A DNA stretch of 64,000 nucleotides from Planctomycetota bacterium (GTDB lineage: Bacteria; Planctomycetota; J058; J103): the NCBI GenBank assembly GCA_026004615.1, contig BPJM01000004.1, positions 310,001-374,000 of the forward strand. Reading direction: 5' to 3'. A program made the position numbers and the translations under genes. The first letter of the stretch is position 1. Every line of letters begins with the position of its first letter. The notes below the pieces were generated by a model that was not told where the DNA came from, made no database searches, and worked only from the letters and a program-made list of their open reading frames with translations. Below are positions 62,770 to 64,000 of this stretch, piece after piece.

Positions 62770-63519
62770 CTACAGGCGCGTGACGCTGGCCGAGGAACTC
62801 CCGCCCTCTGCTGCCGCCTCGAGCTGCATGGCGTAGCAGTCGGGTTCTCCGGGCACCATGTAGACCGTGACCTGCTCGCCCGGCTGCCAGGGCCGGTCCA
62901 GCGGCAGCTGCCACAGGTTTTCGCTGGTGAAGGTGTGCTCCTCGCCGGTCTGGGGATCGCGGTAGCGCGCCTCGATGACCAGCGGCGAGCGCCCGTTGAC
63001 CTTGATCGTGGTGTTCGGGCGGACATCGACGATCGTCGCCTGCACCGGCACGCCGTACTGCAGGGCACGCTGGCGCCGCCGCCGGCGGCGCGCCTTGAGC
63101 GCGAGCATCGCGCCTGGCACGGCCAGGCACACCAGCGCCGGCAACCCGGTCGCGAGCCAGAGCAGATGGAGCTGCCAGAAGCTGTCGATGCGCGCGCGCT
63201 GGGGCTGCTCGGGATCGTAGAGCACCTGGACCCGCTCGCCGACAGAGTAGGCGGGCGGATTGGAGCTGACGGAACTGGTGAACCGGTAGCGCTGGCCGTT
63301 GGCGGTGAACTCCACCACGGGCGCGGCGGTATGCATGGTGTGGCTCGTGGTTCCCGTGCTGCTCGTCCAGGCAAGCCCGATCACCGTGCCTTCGGTAGAG
63401 GCGGCGGTAGCGCGGAATCCCATCGCGTCCCACAGGAAGTAGGCAGCGAGCGCAGCCAGCAGCAGGCCGATCGCGAGGAAGCTGCCGAGCACGATACGGA
63501 TGACCCGGTGCGGATGCAT
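62770..63519 (-). CDS. DUF3592 membrane protein
   Basis: A 249-residue protein with two membrane helices (about 9-30 and 120-140) enclosing a beta-rich DUF3592 domain (PVVEFTANGQRYRFTSSVSS, VGERVQVLYDPEQPQRARID) and a C-terminal beta-rich domain (SPLVIEARYRDPQTGEEHTF, GEQVTVYMVPGEPDCYAM). The family function is unknown. AGGA lies upstream of the ATG. A related, damaged copy sits immediately upstream on the same strand, so this is a tandem duplication. It converges on the sigma-54 activator gene. Confidence 0.82.
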   Translation of the reverse strand: MHPHRVIRIVLGSFLAIGLLLAALAAYFLWDAMGFRATAASTEGTVIGLAWTSSTGTTSHTMHTAAPVVEFTANGQRYRFTSSVSSNPPAYSVGERVQVLYDPEQPQRARIDSFWQLHLLWLATGLPALVCLAVPGAMLALKARRRRRRQRALQYGVPVQATIVDVRPNTTIKVNGRSPLVIEARYRDPQTGEEHTFTSENLWQLPLDRPWQPGEQVTVYMVPGEPDCYAMQLEAAAEGGSSSASVTRL

Positions 63520-63682
63520 GGGCGGTGTCCTGTTGGCCCCTTACGATGCCGGCGGCGGGACGGCGTGGGCTACGCCCGGCCCGCACGCCATGATAGCAGC
63601 AACGCCCGATGGCATGGAAGCCCGTGCCGTCCGGGGACGGCTCCGGGGGGCGCAGACCCGTGCGCGTGGCGGGGATTCGCGC

Positions 63683-64000
63683 TAGAGCTGCGGGAGTTGT
63701 CCGGAGGAGGTGCTGCCCTCGGCGTCGCCCTCGAGCCGCAAGGCGTAGCAGTCGGCTCCGGCGGGCAGCACGACACCGCGACCTCTTCGCCCGGCTCCCA
63801 GCAGCGGTGCGGCGGCCGCGGCCACAGGTGGCGGCTGAGCAAGGCGCGCTCGTGCCCGGTCTCGGGCTGCCGGTAGCGCGCCTCGATGACCAGGGGCGAG
63901 CGGCCGTTGACCTGGATCCTGGGGTTGGGCCGGACGCCGGTGATCGTCGCCCCGACCGGCACGCCGCGCCGCAGCGCGCGCGCCGAGCGGCGCGTGGCGC
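63683..64000 (-). pseudogene. Second DUF3592-like gene, frameshifted and cut by the window end
   Basis: The C-terminal part of a paralogue of the 62770-63519 protein; its start lies beyond the window. The frame VNGRSPLVIEARYRQPETG ... WEPGEEVAV is intact, then one base appears to be missing near 63771. The continuing sequence VLPAGADCYALRLEGDAEG, which aligns with the paralogue's VPGEPDCYAMQLEAAAEG, is in another frame and ends at a TAG (63683-63685). Without correction the reading runs on to 63570. Confidence 0.7.

Overview
This is a very GC-rich (about three quarters G+C), gene-dense window from a Gram-negative bacterium. Diderm markers are Lgt, three prolipoprotein-like signal sequences, an outer-membrane-like C-terminus and L,D-transpeptidase. 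Start codons are ATG, GTG and at least one TTG, most with clear purine-rich ribosome binding sites, and recognisable sigma-70 promoters are present. The phylum cannot be fixed by eye. The mix of a Ser/Thr protein kinase, ECF sigma/FecR pair, SpoIIE phosphatases, KorAB ferredoxin oxidoreductase, a long-form adenylosuccinate lyase and secreted PCMT is the kind seen in Planctomycetota, Myxococcota and related high-GC lineages. No tRNA, rRNA, CRISPR array, IS element or prophage was found. Many long antisense open frames are by-products of the base composition and are not annotated.

Layout. 1-5323: a methyltransferase running off the left edge, then a small unknown protein, a YkgJ-type cysteine-cluster protein, PurB and RsgA. 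5320-11458: a signalling block of a five-zinc-finger SpoIIE phosphatase, a three-finger paralogue with a degenerate catalytic site, an ECF sigma factor and a zinc-finger/FecR anti-sigma-like protein. 11566-14820: exported PCMT and a spermidine-synthase-like membrane protein, followed by a large imperfect palindrome. 14979-19119: histidine kinase, LysM L,D-transpeptidase, DCC protein, tiny membrane protein and YhhN. 19116-26581: double-module M16 peptidase, KorAB, and a Ser/Thr kinase broken by a single-base insertion. 26609-36875: a YXWGXW lipoprotein, a beta-rich protein and a putative caspase-fold protein (the last two share an N-terminal tag), divergent from a 2082-residue DUF4011/SF1 helicase/Vsr-like nuclease giant. 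36952-41510: a leftward set of cyclophilin, enoyl-CoA hydratase, thiolase, unknown protein and beta-decarboxylating dehydrogenase.

41794-49918: HEAT-like protein, glycine-rich surface lipoprotein with its own promoter and terminator, hybrid histidine kinase, SPL-type radical SAM protein and a frameshifted GMC oxidoreductase. 49861-56168: Lgt, ProB, ProA, glutamine-dependent NAD synthetase and an alpha/beta hydrolase. 56369-64000: VWA membrane protein, phosphohexomutase, a membrane-anchored unknown protein, a sigma-54 activator whose receiver has Glu instead of the phospho-acceptor Asp, and two tandem DUF3592 genes, the second frameshifted and cut by the window end.

The best candidates for undescribed biology are the zinc-finger phosphatase/pseudophosphatase/ECF block (5320-11458) and the tagged putative caspase-fold pair next to the helicase-nuclease (27057-36875). 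Three genes carry small frame-breaking indels (about 26191, 49352-49361, 63771), so either pseudogenisation or residual assembly error has to be considered.
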